DNA of 59,717 bases, taken from positions 1-59,717 of the forward strand of contig JASCOJ010000003.1 of assembly GCA_029959645.1 (NCBI GenBank), written 5' to 3'. A program made the position numbers and the translations under genes. How positions within the stretch are numbered: the stretch's first letter is position 1; the number at the start of each line of letters is the position of its first letter. Shown here piece after piece: positions 46,036 to 54,724 of the stretch. The notes beneath the pieces were generated by a model, which was not told the DNA's origin, did no database searches, and was given only the letters and a program-made list of their open reading frames with translations. The stretch is from Microbacteriaceae bacterium PS02332. Its GTDB lineage: Bacteria; Actinomycetota; Actinomycetes; Actinomycetales; Microbacteriaceae.

Positions 46036-46236
46036 GTGGACCTCCTGGGCACCATGGTGGCACCACACCGCGGTGTTCGGACAGATCGCGGGGCGAGTCA
46101 TCTGTACGTCGTCGCAGCCGGGGTCGTCGTCGTGGTCGGGCACCCCCCTGACGCGGGGTGCCGGCGACATCGATGTCGTTGTTATGCTCCGGGCGCGGAC
46201 GCTGTACCCGACAGACCGTCCGGCACAGGGGGAACC
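46036..46236. promoter_or_regulatory. Divergent region with 14-base perfect palindrome
   Basis: The 201-base gap between the response regulator and the small gene at 46237 contains CGACATCGATGTCG (46165-46178), a perfect 14-base palindrome, plus CACCATGGTG (46050-46059). A rightward -10-like TATGCT lies at 46183-46188, so a protein on the palindrome would block it. Either could be an operator of the adjacent response regulator. Confidence 0.55.
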
Positions 46237-46584
46237 ATGCACGCTCCGGCGTATCCGGCCATCGACCGACTCCGTTGTGAGCTCGTCACCGCGCGACAGG
46301 GGGTCCGCGAGCTCGCCGACCTGGACCGTCCGACCCGGGACCGGGTGGAGGCGGAGATCCGGTCCGCCGTGCCGGACCTGGCGGGCAGGGCGTCGCGTGA
46401 GGCGGGACGGGAGGCCGTGGTCGCCGAGGTCCGTCGCTCCGCTTCCGAGGGCGCCGACGACGACACGGACAGCGGGGCGGCGTGGGCGCTCTGGGCCGAG
46501 GTGCTCGCGACCGCGCTCGAGGCCGCCGCCGCCGTGGAGGCTGCGCGCACCGACGTCGCCGGCCGCCTGCCCGTCACGACCTGA
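46237..46584 (+). CDS. Small helical cytoplasmic protein, unknown
   Basis: 115 residues, no signal peptide or membrane helix. It is rich in Ala, Glu, Arg and Asp, and is likely all helical (VTARQGVRELADLDRPTRDR; LWAEVLATALEAAAAVEAAR). GGGGGA lies 5 bases before ATG 46237. It is transcribed away from the two-component pair across a palindrome, so it may be regulated by it; that is inference. I do not recognise a family. Confidence 0.7.
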   Translation: MHAPAYPAIDRLRCELVTARQGVRELADLDRPTRDRVEAEIRSAVPDLAGRASREAGREAVVAEVRRSASEGADDDTDSGAAWALWAEVLATALEAAAAVEAARTDVAGRLPVTT

Positions 46585-46585
46585 G

Positions 46586-46619
46586 GACCGCGTCGGGCCG
46601 CATCCCGCGGCGCGCGGTC
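46586..46619. terminator. Convergent terminator hairpin
   Basis: GACCGCG (46586-46592) pairs with CGCGGTC (46613-46619), with an inner CCGC/GCGG stem, between the small gene and the FUSC gene. Confidence 0.6.
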
Positions 46620-46624
46620 GGCCA

Positions 46625-47686
46625 CTAGTCGTCCTCGCCGAGGAGCTCCTCACGGACGCGACGGACGTCCTCGAGCAGCGCACCGATGAGCACCCAGTGC
46701 CGGGAGTTCGGCCGCACGACGGCGAGCGGTGCGGTGAGTGCGTGCTCGACCACGGGCGCCTCCGCGGCCCCACCGACCTCGTTCGGCGTGAGCTCCGTCG
46801 ACTCCACCTGGCGGCCGAGTGCCCGGACGTCGGCACCGATCCGGGCGACCTCGGTGGCGATGCTCCCGACGACGGGGTCGGCGATCAGGTCCGGCGCGGT
46901 GTTGTCGCGGATCGCCCGGGTCATCCCGGTCGCCCGCGTGACGAGGACGCGGAGGTGCTCGGCGACGGCGACGTCCCGCTCGGTGATCGTCCGGTGCCGC
47001 CCGCCGCGCGGGTTCATCGTGAGGGACTCCTGCGCCGCGGAGAGCGCTGCCTCCGTCCGGGCGTGCTGCTGCCGGAGCGCCCGGGCCTGCAGCAGCGCCT
47101 CGTGCCAGCGCTCGCGCTCCCACCCCTCGGTCAGCCCGACCGCGATCCGCTCGAACGCCGCCGCGGTGTCCCGCGCGAGCCGCGCCACCGCGAGGTGCGC
47201 GGGGCCGAGCAGCACCGGTGGCACCACGACCGCGTTGACGACGAGGGCGACGACCGCGCCGATGACCGTCTCGAGGATGCGGTCGGCCGAGTAGTTGGGC
47301 GTGACGACCCCGGCGGTGAGGACGAGCATGCCGCTGATGCCGACCTGCGTCGCCGAGGTGGGTGTCAGCTTCAGGGCCCAGGCGATGAGGATCGCCAGGA
47401 CGATGACGAGCAGGACCGTCTCCACGGCGTCGCCGAGCAGCAGGTGGGCGACGGTCGCCAGCACCACGCCGAGCAGGACGCCGGCGCTCCGCTCCAGGCC
47501 CTTCACGAACGACTGCGTGATGCTCGGCTGGACCACGAGCAGTGCGGCGATCGCGGCGAAGGTCGGGAACGGGCCGGCGATGACGACCCGGCACAGCAGC
47601 ACCGCCGCGACCACCGCCACGGCCGTCTTGACGACCTGGAGGAACGGGGTCCGACTCGTGCTGCGGAGGCGTGCGACCGGGTTCAC
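46625..47686 (-). CDS. FUSC family membrane protein
   Basis: 353 residues. The N-terminal half has about five to six hydrophobic helices (FLQVVKTAVAVVAAVLLCRV, FPTFAAIAALLVVQPSITQS, LERSAGVLLGVVLATVAHLL). The QPSITQSFVKGLERSAG loop is typical of FUSC / aromatic-acid exporter-like proteins. The C-terminal half is soluble and helical. The role may be efflux of aromatic or fusaric-acid-like compounds, but small actinobacterial members are untested. GTG 47686 is preceded by TAGCGT 7 bases upstream and no ribosome site, a near-leaderless layout; longer in-frame starts exist up to 47842 but run into the next gene. Confidence 0.85.
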   Translation of the reverse strand: MNPVARLRSTSRTPFLQVVKTAVAVVAAVLLCRVVIAGPFPTFAAIAALLVVQPSITQSFVKGLERSAGVLLGVVLATVAHLLLGDAVETVLLVIVLAILIAWALKLTPTSATQVGISGMLVLTAGVVTPNYSADRILETVIGAVVALVVNAVVVPPVLLGPAHLAVARLARDTAAAFERIAVGLTEGWERERWHEALLQARALRQQHARTEAALSAAQESLTMNPRGGRHRTITERDVAVAEHLRVLVTRATGMTRAIRDNTAPDLIADPVVGSIATEVARIGADVRALGRQVESTELTPNEVGGAAEAPVVEHALTAPLAVVRPNSRHWVLIGALLEDVRRVREELLGEDD

Positions 47687-47787
47687 GACCCCCACGCTAG
47701 CCACGAGCCGCACGCCGAGCCGCAGTGGGGAGCGACGAAACCGGGTCGACACGGTTGACTGTGGCCGTGTGGCCCAACCATGAGCGT

Positions 47788-49008
47788 GTGATCCCCGAGG
47801 CCTTCGCCGGGTCCGGGACGATGGTCGTCGCCGCGCGCGCACACTCGGTCGAGCCGTCGGGCAACGGCTACCTCTACGGCTACGAGGTGGACACCGTTGA
47901 CCGCCTCGGCCAGACCGCGACCGTCCTCACCTACGTCGACACCGGCGGGGCGCACGACCAGAACAGCGCGATCGTCACCGACACCGGGACGGGCGAGCCG
48001 GTCTCCGTGTGGGCCTACCCGAACGACCCGGGCCTCCCGGTCCTGCCGCAGGTGACCTACCGCGACGCGGTGGCCGAGCTGCTCACGATGCTCGGCATGC
48101 CGGTCACGGATCCGGTGCTCACGGTGGCGGCGTACCGGCCCGGCAAGCGCGCGGTGGTCCGCGTCGAGGCGCCCGAGCGCACCCTCTTCATCAAGATCGT
48201 CCGCCCGCACCGTGTCGCCCCGATCGTCCGGACGCACGAGCAGTTCGCCGCCGCCGGGCTGCCGGTGCCGCGCGTGCTGTCGAGCCGTGGTGACGGCCTC
48301 CTCGTCCTGGAACGCGTGCGCGGCGTCCCGGCGGGCAGTCGGATCACCGAGATCGCCGACGACCCGCGGTTCGTCGCCTCGCTCGCCGCCCTCACCGGCC
48401 GGATCGCGACGGTGCCGATGACCCAGCAGGCGCGCGCCGACGCCATGGACCACGCCGACTGGCACCGCCGCACGCTCGTCACGGCACTCCCCGCCGAGGC
48501 CGAGGAGATCGACCGCCTGTACGACGCGATCGGGCGCCGGTCGATCGGCTGGACGGCGGCCCGCAAGCAGGTCGTGCACGGCGACCTGCACCTCGAGCAG
48601 GTGTTCGTCGACGAGGACGAGCCGTGGCGCATCTCGGGCCTGCTCGACATCGACACGGCCGGCTGGGGTCACCCGGTGCGGGACGTCGGCGCGGTCGTCG
48701 CGCACCTCGTCGTCACCGGCCTGTGGCACCGCTCCCGGGGCGACGCCGAGCGCGGTGCGGCAGCCGAACGCCTGGCCGACGCGGTCGCCCGCGACTGGGC
48801 GGCGCGGAACCCGCAGGAGGCCGACCGCATCGGCCCCGCGATCGGCGCCCAGCTCCTCGCGCACGCCGGCGGGCAGGCGACCACCGGGTCCGCCAACGGG
48901 ATCGCGACGGCGGAACAGCTGCTCGCAGCGACGCGCGCGGCCCTGGCGGAACCGGCCCCGGTCCTCCCGTCCGGCTCCGGCCGTCCGCGCTCGGCACCGA
49001 TCGTCTGA
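47788..49008 (+). CDS. APH-fold phosphotransferase (aminoglycoside phosphotransferase-like)
   Basis: About 406 residues. The C-terminal two-thirds have the kinase-like APH fold: RTLFIKIVRP (ATP lysine), HEQFAAAGLPVPRVL, catalytic loop VVHGDLHLEQVFVDED (HGDxxxxQ form) and metal-binding DIDTAGWGHPVRDVG. The first 110 residues are a separate unrecognised domain. The start is uncertain: GTG 47788 fits the local leaderless pattern (AACCAT 6 bases upstream, TTGACT further up with a short spacer), but GTG 47761 and 47767 are in frame. The substrate could be a maltokinase-like or small hydroxy compound; antibiotic resistance should not be assumed. Confidence 0.8.
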   Translation: MIPEAFAGSGTMVVAARAHSVEPSGNGYLYGYEVDTVDRLGQTATVLTYVDTGGAHDQNSAIVTDTGTGEPVSVWAYPNDPGLPVLPQVTYRDAVAELLTMLGMPVTDPVLTVAAYRPGKRAVVRVEAPERTLFIKIVRPHRVAPIVRTHEQFAAAGLPVPRVLSSRGDGLLVLERVRGVPAGSRITEIADDPRFVASLAALTGRIATVPMTQQARADAMDHADWHRRTLVTALPAEAEEIDRLYDAIGRRSIGWTAARKQVVHGDLHLEQVFVDEDEPWRISGLLDIDTAGWGHPVRDVGAVVAHLVVTGLWHRSRGDAERGAAAERLADAVARDWAARNPQEADRIGPAIGAQLLAHAGGQATTGSANGIATAEQLLAATRAALAEPAPVLPSGSGRPRSAPIV

Positions 49009-49426
49009 CGGCCGGTGGTCGTCGACCGGTCCACGTCGGACGGGAGGCCCGCCACGCGCGGGGTTTGGAGAGTCGCCGCCGTCGGTGGTCGGGAGGTAAA
49101 CTGAGCGCGCACGCACCGCGTGCTCGCATGTCGCGTCGATTCCTGCCGTGGCGACCGGTCGGTTGACCGGTGCGGGTGCCGGATCCGCGTCGCCTGCGGG
49201 GGCAGACCTCCAGGACGAGGCGTGCGTGCGACGCAGCCGGACTCCCCGCGCTGGCCGTCACATCGACCTCCGGTCCTCAGCGCCGGGCCGTCGATCCGGT
49301 CGGACGGAGCGACCCGGTGCGTGGCGGGCCCGTCGGCCCGCGGAGGACCCCGGTGCGACCACCGCACCGACTTGACTTCCGTCCGTTCCGGGCGGCTCGC
49401 CCGACGAGGGCGGAACAGGAGGAGCC
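49009..49426 (+). promoter_or_regulatory. Long leader upstream of SNF2-type helicase
   Basis: 418 bases without a convincing gene. One exact GGACGGGAGGC word lies at 49038-49048. TAAACT (49097-49102) is a good -10 hexamer, but no -35 match is clear. If used it would give a leader of about 320 bases. A hairpin ACCGGTC-GGTT-GACCGGT lies at 49154-49171. The helicase ribosome site AGGAGG is at 49417-49422. I recognise no known riboswitch. Confidence 0.5.
49038..49048 (+). repeat. GGACGGGAGGC repeat word, copy 4
   Basis: Exact copy, 29 bases downstream of the phosphotransferase stop codon. Confidence 0.5.
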
Positions 49427-51553
49427 GTGGCTCGATCAGGTACCCGCCGCGCGGCGGGCGGGACGCGGACGGCCTCGCGCCGGACCCGACCGCTCGACAA
49501 CGACGGCGTGATCCCCGTCCTCGCCCGTGCCGTCCGCGAGGTCGAGGCCGCAGCGCAACGCGGTCCGCTCAAGTCGACGAACCGGAACAAGTTCCAGGCC
49601 GTCGCGCTGCTCATGCGCGAGGAGCGTGCCCGCGTCAAGGCGGACCCGGAGCTCACCGACGCGCAGCGCGCCGAGCAGCTCAAGCGGCTCGACGGCGTGG
49701 CAACGATCCTGGCGAAGACCGCCGCCCGCGACACGAGCGTCATCCAGCTGCTCACCGAGGAAGCCGTCGTCCCCGAGGCGACCCGGACCGTGAAGCGCGA
49801 CATGCAGATCGCCGGCGGCATGGAGTTGCAGCCGGAGGACCTCGTCATCGCGACCGAGCCGGCCGCGGTCGCCGAGACGCCCGAGCGTGCCGTCGTGCCG
49901 CAGGCGGTCGTGCAGCGGCAGCTCGCCAACCCGTTCCTGCCGCCGGACTTCGCGCTCGCCGACCAGCCGGTGGCGCACCCGCGCCGCCTGGCGAACTGGG
50001 AGCTGTTCGGGCCGCTGTTCAAGTCGTTCGAGTACGGGGCGGGTGGGGGAGCGGCGACGATGCCGCTGCCGGAGCCGTCGTCGCTGCACACCCCGGGCGG
50101 CGTGACGCTCATGAAGCACCAGGCCGAGCTCGTCTCCGCCGCCGCGAAGGGGCACCGCACGTTCCTGCTCGCCGACGAGCCGGGCCTCGGCAAGACGGCG
50201 CAGTCGCTGCTCGCCGCCGACGCCGCGAAGGCCTTCCCGCTGCTCGTCGTCGTCCCGAACGTCGTGAAGACGAACTGGGCGCGCGAAGCCGAGCGCTGGG
50301 TGCCGAACCACCGGGCGACCGTCATCCACGGCGACGGGCAGGACCTCGACGGGTTCGCCGACATCGTCATCGTGAACTACGAGATCCTCGACCGGCACGT
50401 CGGCTGGCTCAGCACGTTCGGGTTCAAGGGCATGGTCGTCGACGAGGCGCACTTCATCAAGAACAAGGAGTCGCAGCGCTCGAAGTACGTGCTGCAGCTC
50501 GCCGAGAAGATCCGCGAGCGCACGGCGAACCCGCTGCTCATGGCCCTGACCGGCACGCCGCTCATCAACTCCGTCGAGGACTTCCGCACCATCTGGGAGT
50601 TCCTCGGCTGGATCGACGACAAGAAGCCACGCGCGCAGCTCATGAACGAGCTCGAGGAGATCGGGCTGACCCCGGCCGACCAGGGCTTCTTCACCGAGGC
50701 GCGGCGTGCCGTGATCGACCTCGGCATCGTCCGTCGTCGCAAGGTCGACGTCGCCGCGGACATCCCGGCCCGCCGCATCGCCGACATCCCCGTCGAGCTC
50801 GACGGCGACGAGGGTCGCTCGATCCGCGACGCCGAGCGCGAGCTCACCGCGAAGCTCGTCAAGCGGTACCACCAGGCGCTCGCGGCCCGCACCGGCCAGG
50901 CACCCGTGGACGGCATCGACGAGAAGCTCGTCCGCCAGGTCGCGCGCTGGGAGCTCGAGGACCAGGACAGCTCGTCCACCGGCGAGAACGTGTTCTCGAT
51001 GGTGCGGCGCATCGGCCGCGCGAAGGCGCAGCTCGCGGCGGACTACGCGGCGCAGCTCGCGTCGAACGTCGGCAAGGTCGTGTTCTTCGCGAAGCACCTC
51101 GACGTGATGGACCAGGCGGAGGAGGTCTTCGCCCGCCGGCACCTGCGCACCGCGACGATCCGCGGCGACCAGACCCCCACGCAGCGCACCGCCGAGATCG
51201 ACTCGTTCGTGAACGACCCGGACGTCGCCGTCATCGTCTGCTCGCTCACCGCGGCGGGCGTCGGCCTCAACCTGCAGGTCGCGTCCAACGTGGTCCTCGC
51301 CGAGCTGTCGTGGACGAGCGCCGAGCAGACCCAGGCGATCGACCGCGTGCACCGCATCGGGCAGGAGGAGCCGGTCACCGCGTGGCGCATCATCGCTGCG
51401 CAGACGATCGACACCAAGATCGCCGAGCTCATCGACAGCAAGGCGGGCCTCGCCGCCCGTGCGCTCGACGGCTCCGACGAGGAGCTCGTCGACTCGGGCG
51501 ACATCCAGCTCGACGCGATGGCCGCCCTGCTCATGGACGCGCTCAGCCGGTAG
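49427..51553 (+). CDS. SNF2/SWI2-family DEAD-like helicase
   Basis: 708 residues. The N-terminal 220 residues are a non-standard helical region (RNKFQAVALLMREERARVKA). The ATPase has motif I DEPGLGKTAQ (about 250), DEAH box VVDEAHFIKNKESQR (about 337), motif III ALTGTPLINS, and the C-terminal lobe ends with QAIDRVHRIGQ (about 640). This order matches SMARCAL1-like annealing helicases and other SNF2 remodellers. It probably acts on DNA or DNA-bound proteins; no phage-defence or restriction partner lies nearby. GTG 49427 has AGGAGG 4 bases upstream. Confidence 0.92.
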   Translation: MARSGTRRAAGGTRTASRRTRPLDNDGVIPVLARAVREVEAAAQRGPLKSTNRNKFQAVALLMREERARVKADPELTDAQRAEQLKRLDGVATILAKTAARDTSVIQLLTEEAVVPEATRTVKRDMQIAGGMELQPEDLVIATEPAAVAETPERAVVPQAVVQRQLANPFLPPDFALADQPVAHPRRLANWELFGPLFKSFEYGAGGGAATMPLPEPSSLHTPGGVTLMKHQAELVSAAAKGHRTFLLADEPGLGKTAQSLLAADAAKAFPLLVVVPNVVKTNWAREAERWVPNHRATVIHGDGQDLDGFADIVIVNYEILDRHVGWLSTFGFKGMVVDEAHFIKNKESQRSKYVLQLAEKIRERTANPLLMALTGTPLINSVEDFRTIWEFLGWIDDKKPRAQLMNELEEIGLTPADQGFFTEARRAVIDLGIVRRRKVDVAADIPARRIADIPVELDGDEGRSIRDAERELTAKLVKRYHQALAARTGQAPVDGIDEKLVRQVARWELEDQDSSSTGENVFSMVRRIGRAKAQLAADYAAQLASNVGKVVFFAKHLDVMDQAEEVFARRHLRTATIRGDQTPTQRTAEIDSFVNDPDVAVIVCSLTAAGVGLNLQVASNVVLAELSWTSAEQTQAIDRVHRIGQEEPVTAWRIIAAQTIDTKIAELIDSKAGLAARALDGSDEELVDSGDIQLDAMAALLMDALSR

Positions 51554-51589
51554 CGGACCGGGGCCGGGGCCTGCGTCTGCGCCCCGCAA

Positions 51590-51627
51590 CGAACAACGCG
51601 CCCCGTTCCGACGGGGCGCGTTGTTCG
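51590..51627. terminator. Strong bidirectional terminator
   Basis: A perfect 17-bp stem: CGAACAACGCGCCCCGT (51590-51606) pairs with 51611-51627 across TCCG. It lies between the convergent helicase and mycoredoxin genes. Confidence 0.88.
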
Positions 51628-51662
51628 TCACGGGGTGCATCACGCGCCCCGGCGGGGGACCG

Positions 51663-51935
51663 TCAGACGCGGGACTGGACCTCGGCGAGGGACGGGTTCG
51701 TGGCGGTGGTGCCGTCGGGGAACACCAGCGTCGGGACGGTCTGGTTGCCGCCGTTGACCTCGGCGATGAGCTCGGCCGTGCCGGGCGTCTGCTCGATGTC
51801 GACCTCACGGAAGGGCACGCCGGCCTTCGTCATCTGGTTCTTCAGCCGGGCGCAGTAGCCGCACCAGCTCGTGGTGAACATGGTGACGCCGCCGGCCTCG
51901 GGCACGAACGCGTCACGGGTGATCGTCTCGCTCAT
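51663..51935 (-). CDS. Mycoredoxin (glutaredoxin-fold, Mrx1-like)
   Basis: A 90-residue thiol oxidoreductase. The active site is CGYC in VTMFTTSWCGYCARLKNQMT; the TVPTLVFPDG cis-proline and a following GTTATNPS complete the fold. Mycoredoxins use mycothiol, the actinobacterial low-molecular-weight thiol, to reduce mixed disulphides. ATG 51935 is preceded by GACAAT 6 bases upstream, again without a ribosome site; an ATG at 51968 adds 11 unlikely residues. It diverges from padR. Confidence 0.92.
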   Translation of the reverse strand: MSETITRDAFVPEAGGVTMFTTSWCGYCARLKNQMTKAGVPFREVDIEQTPGTAELIAEVNGGNQTVPTLVFPDGTTATNPSLAEVQSRV

Positions 51936-51968
51936 GGGTCCATTGTCGTCCTGGTTGCCGGGAGCCAC

Positions 51969-52003
51969 TTGACCGCCGTGTTCTACATAGCTAGGTTTAC
52001 GGC
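51969..52003 (+). promoter_or_regulatory. Complete leaderless promoter of padR
   Basis: TTGACC (51969-51974), 17-base spacer, TAGGTT (51992-51997), then exactly 6 bases to ATG 52004. It is the clearest example, apart from imuA, of the leaderless layout in this window. Confidence 0.75.
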
Positions 52004-52339
52004 ATGGAACCGCTGCTCCGTGTCACCGCCCCGACGCTCGACGTCCTGGCCGCCCTGCTCGCCGCCGAGGGGCCGACGTGGGGCCTGCTGCTCATGAAGA
52101 CGATCGGTCGGCCCTCGGGCACGGTCTACCCGATCTTGGAGCGGCTCGAGCGGCAGGGGTGGATCACCTCGAGCTGGGACGACGACGCCGAGCGCTCCGG
52201 GCCCCGCCGTCGGCTCTACGCGTTCACCGCCGAGGGGCAGCAGGCGGCGACCGACCTCGTCGAAGCACGCCGTGCCGCCGCGGCGGAGGCACCGGCTCGG
52301 ACCGCACTGCGACCGACGACCCGACCGGCGACCTCGTGA
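52004..52339 (+). CDS. PadR family transcriptional regulator
   Basis: A 111-residue winged-helix protein. It has TAPTLDVLAALLAAEGPTWG, then SGTVYPILERLERQGWITSS (recognition helix region) and GPRRRLYAFTAEGQQAATDL. The first half matches the PadR core; the long C-terminal helix is short. Its stop overlaps the membrane protein gene by 4 bases (GTGA), a common pairing in which PadR represses its own operon. Ligand unknown. Confidence 0.92.
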   Translation: MEPLLRVTAPTLDVLAALLAAEGPTWGLLLMKTIGRPSGTVYPILERLERQGWITSSWDDDAERSGPRRRLYAFTAEGQQAATDLVEARRAAAAEAPARTALRPTTRPATS

Positions 52340-53184
52340 GCGCCGTGGACCGGTTCCTCGTCGACACCGCGGTGGCCATCTCGCCCGCCGGTCACCGCGA
52401 GGCCCGCCGCGAGCAGTGGCACGCCGACCTCCGCGACGCCGCCGAGGTCGGACTCTCGCCGACGGCACTCGCGTTCGGGGCGTTCACCACCGCACTGTTC
52501 CACCGTCGAGGGGCTCGACGCGCCACCTGGGGAGACACCATGACCACCACACCGTCCTCGGCACCCGCCGTGCCGCACACCATCCGGACCGTCCCGCTGC
52601 TCATCGCGGTCGCGGTGTCCGCGATCACGATGATCGGCCCGTGGCTGATCCTGCAGCCGAACTACGGCTACGAGAGCACCTTCGACCAGACCGTCGGGAT
52701 GACCGGGACCTGGCTCGCGCTGTACCTCGTGCCCGGGGCAGCGGTCGCGGTCGCGGTGCTGCTCCTGCCGGGGACGACTCCACGCCCTCGGCGCCTCGGC
52801 GCCGCGACGGTCGCCGCCGCTGCCGTCGCAGCCGTCGTGTTCGCGTCCGTGCCCCTGGGCTCGCGGGTCCCCGTCGAGGTCCTGCCGCCGCTGGTCGCGC
52901 TCGCCGGATGGCTGGTCGCGGTCGAGGCGGACCGCCGGAGCTGGCTGCTCCTGCTCCTGCCGGTCGCGACGACCGCGCTGCTCGTCAGTGGCCTGCCGTA
53001 CGCCGTCGTGCCGGTCCGGCTCGCCCCGTGCCTGTCGTCCCTGCCCGAGCTCACGGTGGTCGCCGCCGGACTCATCGCATGGCCGACCTCCCGCGTCCGA
53101 CGCCGGACGCGCGCTGCCTCGGCGTCCGACGAGCAGCACCGGGACGAGGAGCAGCCCGCCGCCCTGGTAGACAAGAGCGTGTGA
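52336..53184 (+). CDS. PadR-linked multi-pass membrane protein
   Basis: 282 residues. A cytoplasmic N-terminal part of about 70 residues (GHREARREQWHADLRDAAEV) resembles the start of PadR-linked membrane proteins. About six hydrophobic segments follow (TIRTVPLLIAVAVSAITMIG; LALYLVPGAAVAVAVLLLPG). A charged tail ends the chain. No transporter motif is visible. GTG 52336 overlaps padR and its stop overlaps the CYTH/CHAD gene (GTGA), so all three are coupled. Confidence 0.82.
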   Translation: MSAVDRFLVDTAVAISPAGHREARREQWHADLRDAAEVGLSPTALAFGAFTTALFHRRGARRATWGDTMTTTPSSAPAVPHTIRTVPLLIAVAVSAITMIGPWLILQPNYGYESTFDQTVGMTGTWLALYLVPGAAVAVAVLLLPGTTPRPRRLGAATVAAAAVAAVVFASVPLGSRVPVEVLPPLVALAGWLVAVEADRRSWLLLLLPVATTALLVSGLPYAVVPVRLAPCLSSLPELTVVAAGLIAWPTSRVRRRTRAASASDEQHRDEEQPAALVDKSV

Positions 53185-54695
53185 GCGACACGCACCTCGA
53201 GATCGAGCGCACCTACGACCTGCCCGACGGCGGGGACCTGCCGGACCTGATCGGTGCCGGGGGTGTGATGCAGGTCGAGCACGAGGACCCCTTCGAGCTC
53301 GACGCCACCTACTGGGACACCGAGCGGTACGACCTCGTCGCCGCACACGTCACCGTCCGCCGGCGCACCGGCGGGCACGACGCCGGGTGGCACATCAAGC
53401 GCGCCGCCTCGGACACCGTCCGGCACGAGCAGCACTTCCCGCTCACCGACGACGCCGACGCCGTGCCCGACGAGCTCCTCGCCGCGCTGTCCACCGAGCG
53501 ACGCGGCCGCGACCTGCAGCCCGTCGTGCGGATCACGACCACGCGGACGGTGACGCGCCTCCTCGACGAGGACGGCGACCAGGTCGGCGAACTCGCCGAC
53601 GACCACGTCAGCGCACAGCGCCTCGACGCCGACGCCCCCGCCGACCCGACGACGTGGCGGGAGATCGAGGTGGAGGCCGTCGCCGACGTGGACGAGCAGG
53701 TCGCCGACGCCCTGTTCACCGCCCTCGACGGGCGCTTCGCCGCCGTCGGAGCCGGCCCCGCCGCCGTGGCGAGCAAGCTGGCACGTGGGCTGGCCGGAGC
53801 ACCGGCACCGCGCCTCCAGACCGCGGAGAAGCCGGCCAAGGGCACGGCGGCACGCGCGCTGCACAAGCGGCTCCGCAAGCTGCGGTCGACGCTGCTCGGA
53901 CAGGAGGCCCTGCTCCGCTCCGGCGGTGCGGCGGACCTCCGTGAGACGGCCGAGACGGCACTCGGCATCGCCGCGGTCCTCGGGTCGTACCGACCGGCGT
54001 TCCCCGCGGGCGACGAACTCGACCGGGCAGCCGCGGCGGCCGACGCGCTCGCCGTCGTGACCGCGCGGGCGGCCCTCACGGAGTACCTCATCGCACGGCT
54101 GCCGCGAGCGTCGACGCCGGCGCAGGACGCGCTCGTCGACGCGGCGACCCGGGAGCGCATCGCCGGGGCCAGCCGGGAGCAGCGGGACGACGCCGTCGCG
54201 GCGGTCGTGGCGTTCCTGGGGGAGCCGGACTTCACCGCACTGCTCGACGCCCTCGACGACGCGGTGGAGCGCCCGGCGCCGACCGACTGGGCGCTCCGGG
54301 ACCCGAAGCGGGTGGCGCAGGACGTCTCCGCGATCGAGAAGCCGCGCGTGCGCGACCTCGTCCGGGCCGCGGTCGGCGACGACCCGGCGGACGAGGCCGG
54401 CGACCGCGCCGCGACCGAACGGGCGTGGGACGCGACCTTGCGGACCCGGATGGCGATGGACGTCCTCCGCGACGACGCCTTCCCGCACGCGCTGTGGAAG
54501 CGGATCGGCACCGCCGCCGACGTCCTGACCGAGCGGGTGCGGTCGTTGCACGCGCTCGAGCAGCTGCGTGCCGCGGCTGCCCTCGCGGCGGAGGACGGCG
54601 AGGAGACCTTCGGGTACGGCGTCCTCGCGGGCGACCGGGTCCGGCTCGCCGAGGAGTCGTACGACGAGGCCGTGCACGCCCTCACGCGCATCTGA
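53181..54695 (+). CDS. CYTH-CHAD domain protein
   Basis: 504 residues. The N-terminal CYTH (triphosphate tunnel) domain spans about 1-200: HLEIERTYDL, YWDTERYDLVAAHVTVRRRT, GWHIKRAA. The usual ExExK signature reads E-I-E-R-T (Glu7, Glu9, Thr11), so the lysine is replaced. A CHAD domain follows (about 215-500) with basic helices such as LHKRLRKLRSTLLGQ and DFTALLDALDDAVERPAP. CYTH enzymes act on inorganic triphosphate or related substrates, and CHAD binds polyphosphate, so a polyphosphate-linked role is likely. Last gene of the padR operon. Confidence 0.9.
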   Translation: MSDTHLEIERTYDLPDGGDLPDLIGAGGVMQVEHEDPFELDATYWDTERYDLVAAHVTVRRRTGGHDAGWHIKRAASDTVRHEQHFPLTDDADAVPDELLAALSTERRGRDLQPVVRITTTRTVTRLLDEDGDQVGELADDHVSAQRLDADAPADPTTWREIEVEAVADVDEQVADALFTALDGRFAAVGAGPAAVASKLARGLAGAPAPRLQTAEKPAKGTAARALHKRLRKLRSTLLGQEALLRSGGAADLRETAETALGIAAVLGSYRPAFPAGDELDRAAAAADALAVVTARAALTEYLIARLPRASTPAQDALVDAATRERIAGASREQRDDAVAAVVAFLGEPDFTALLDALDDAVERPAPTDWALRDPKRVAQDVSAIEKPRVRDLVRAAVGDDPADEAGDRAATERAWDATLRTRMAMDVLRDDAFPHALWKRIGTAADVLTERVRSLHALEQLRAAAALAAEDGEETFGYGVLAGDRVRLAEESYDEAVHALTRI

Positions 54696-54724
54696 GCGTC
54701 ACGCGCGCCGCGGGCGCGCCGCAT

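Noticed and set aside
47788-49008. Aminoglycoside resistance gene
   Set aside because: Only the APH kinase fold is visible; many APH-fold proteins phosphorylate sugars or other small molecules, and there is no mobile element nearby.
49148-49511. Short open frames in the leader of the helicase gene
   Set aside because: Arg/Pro/Ala-rich frames without ribosome sites or motifs; typical GC-driven false frames. A small leader peptide cannot be excluded but is unsupported.
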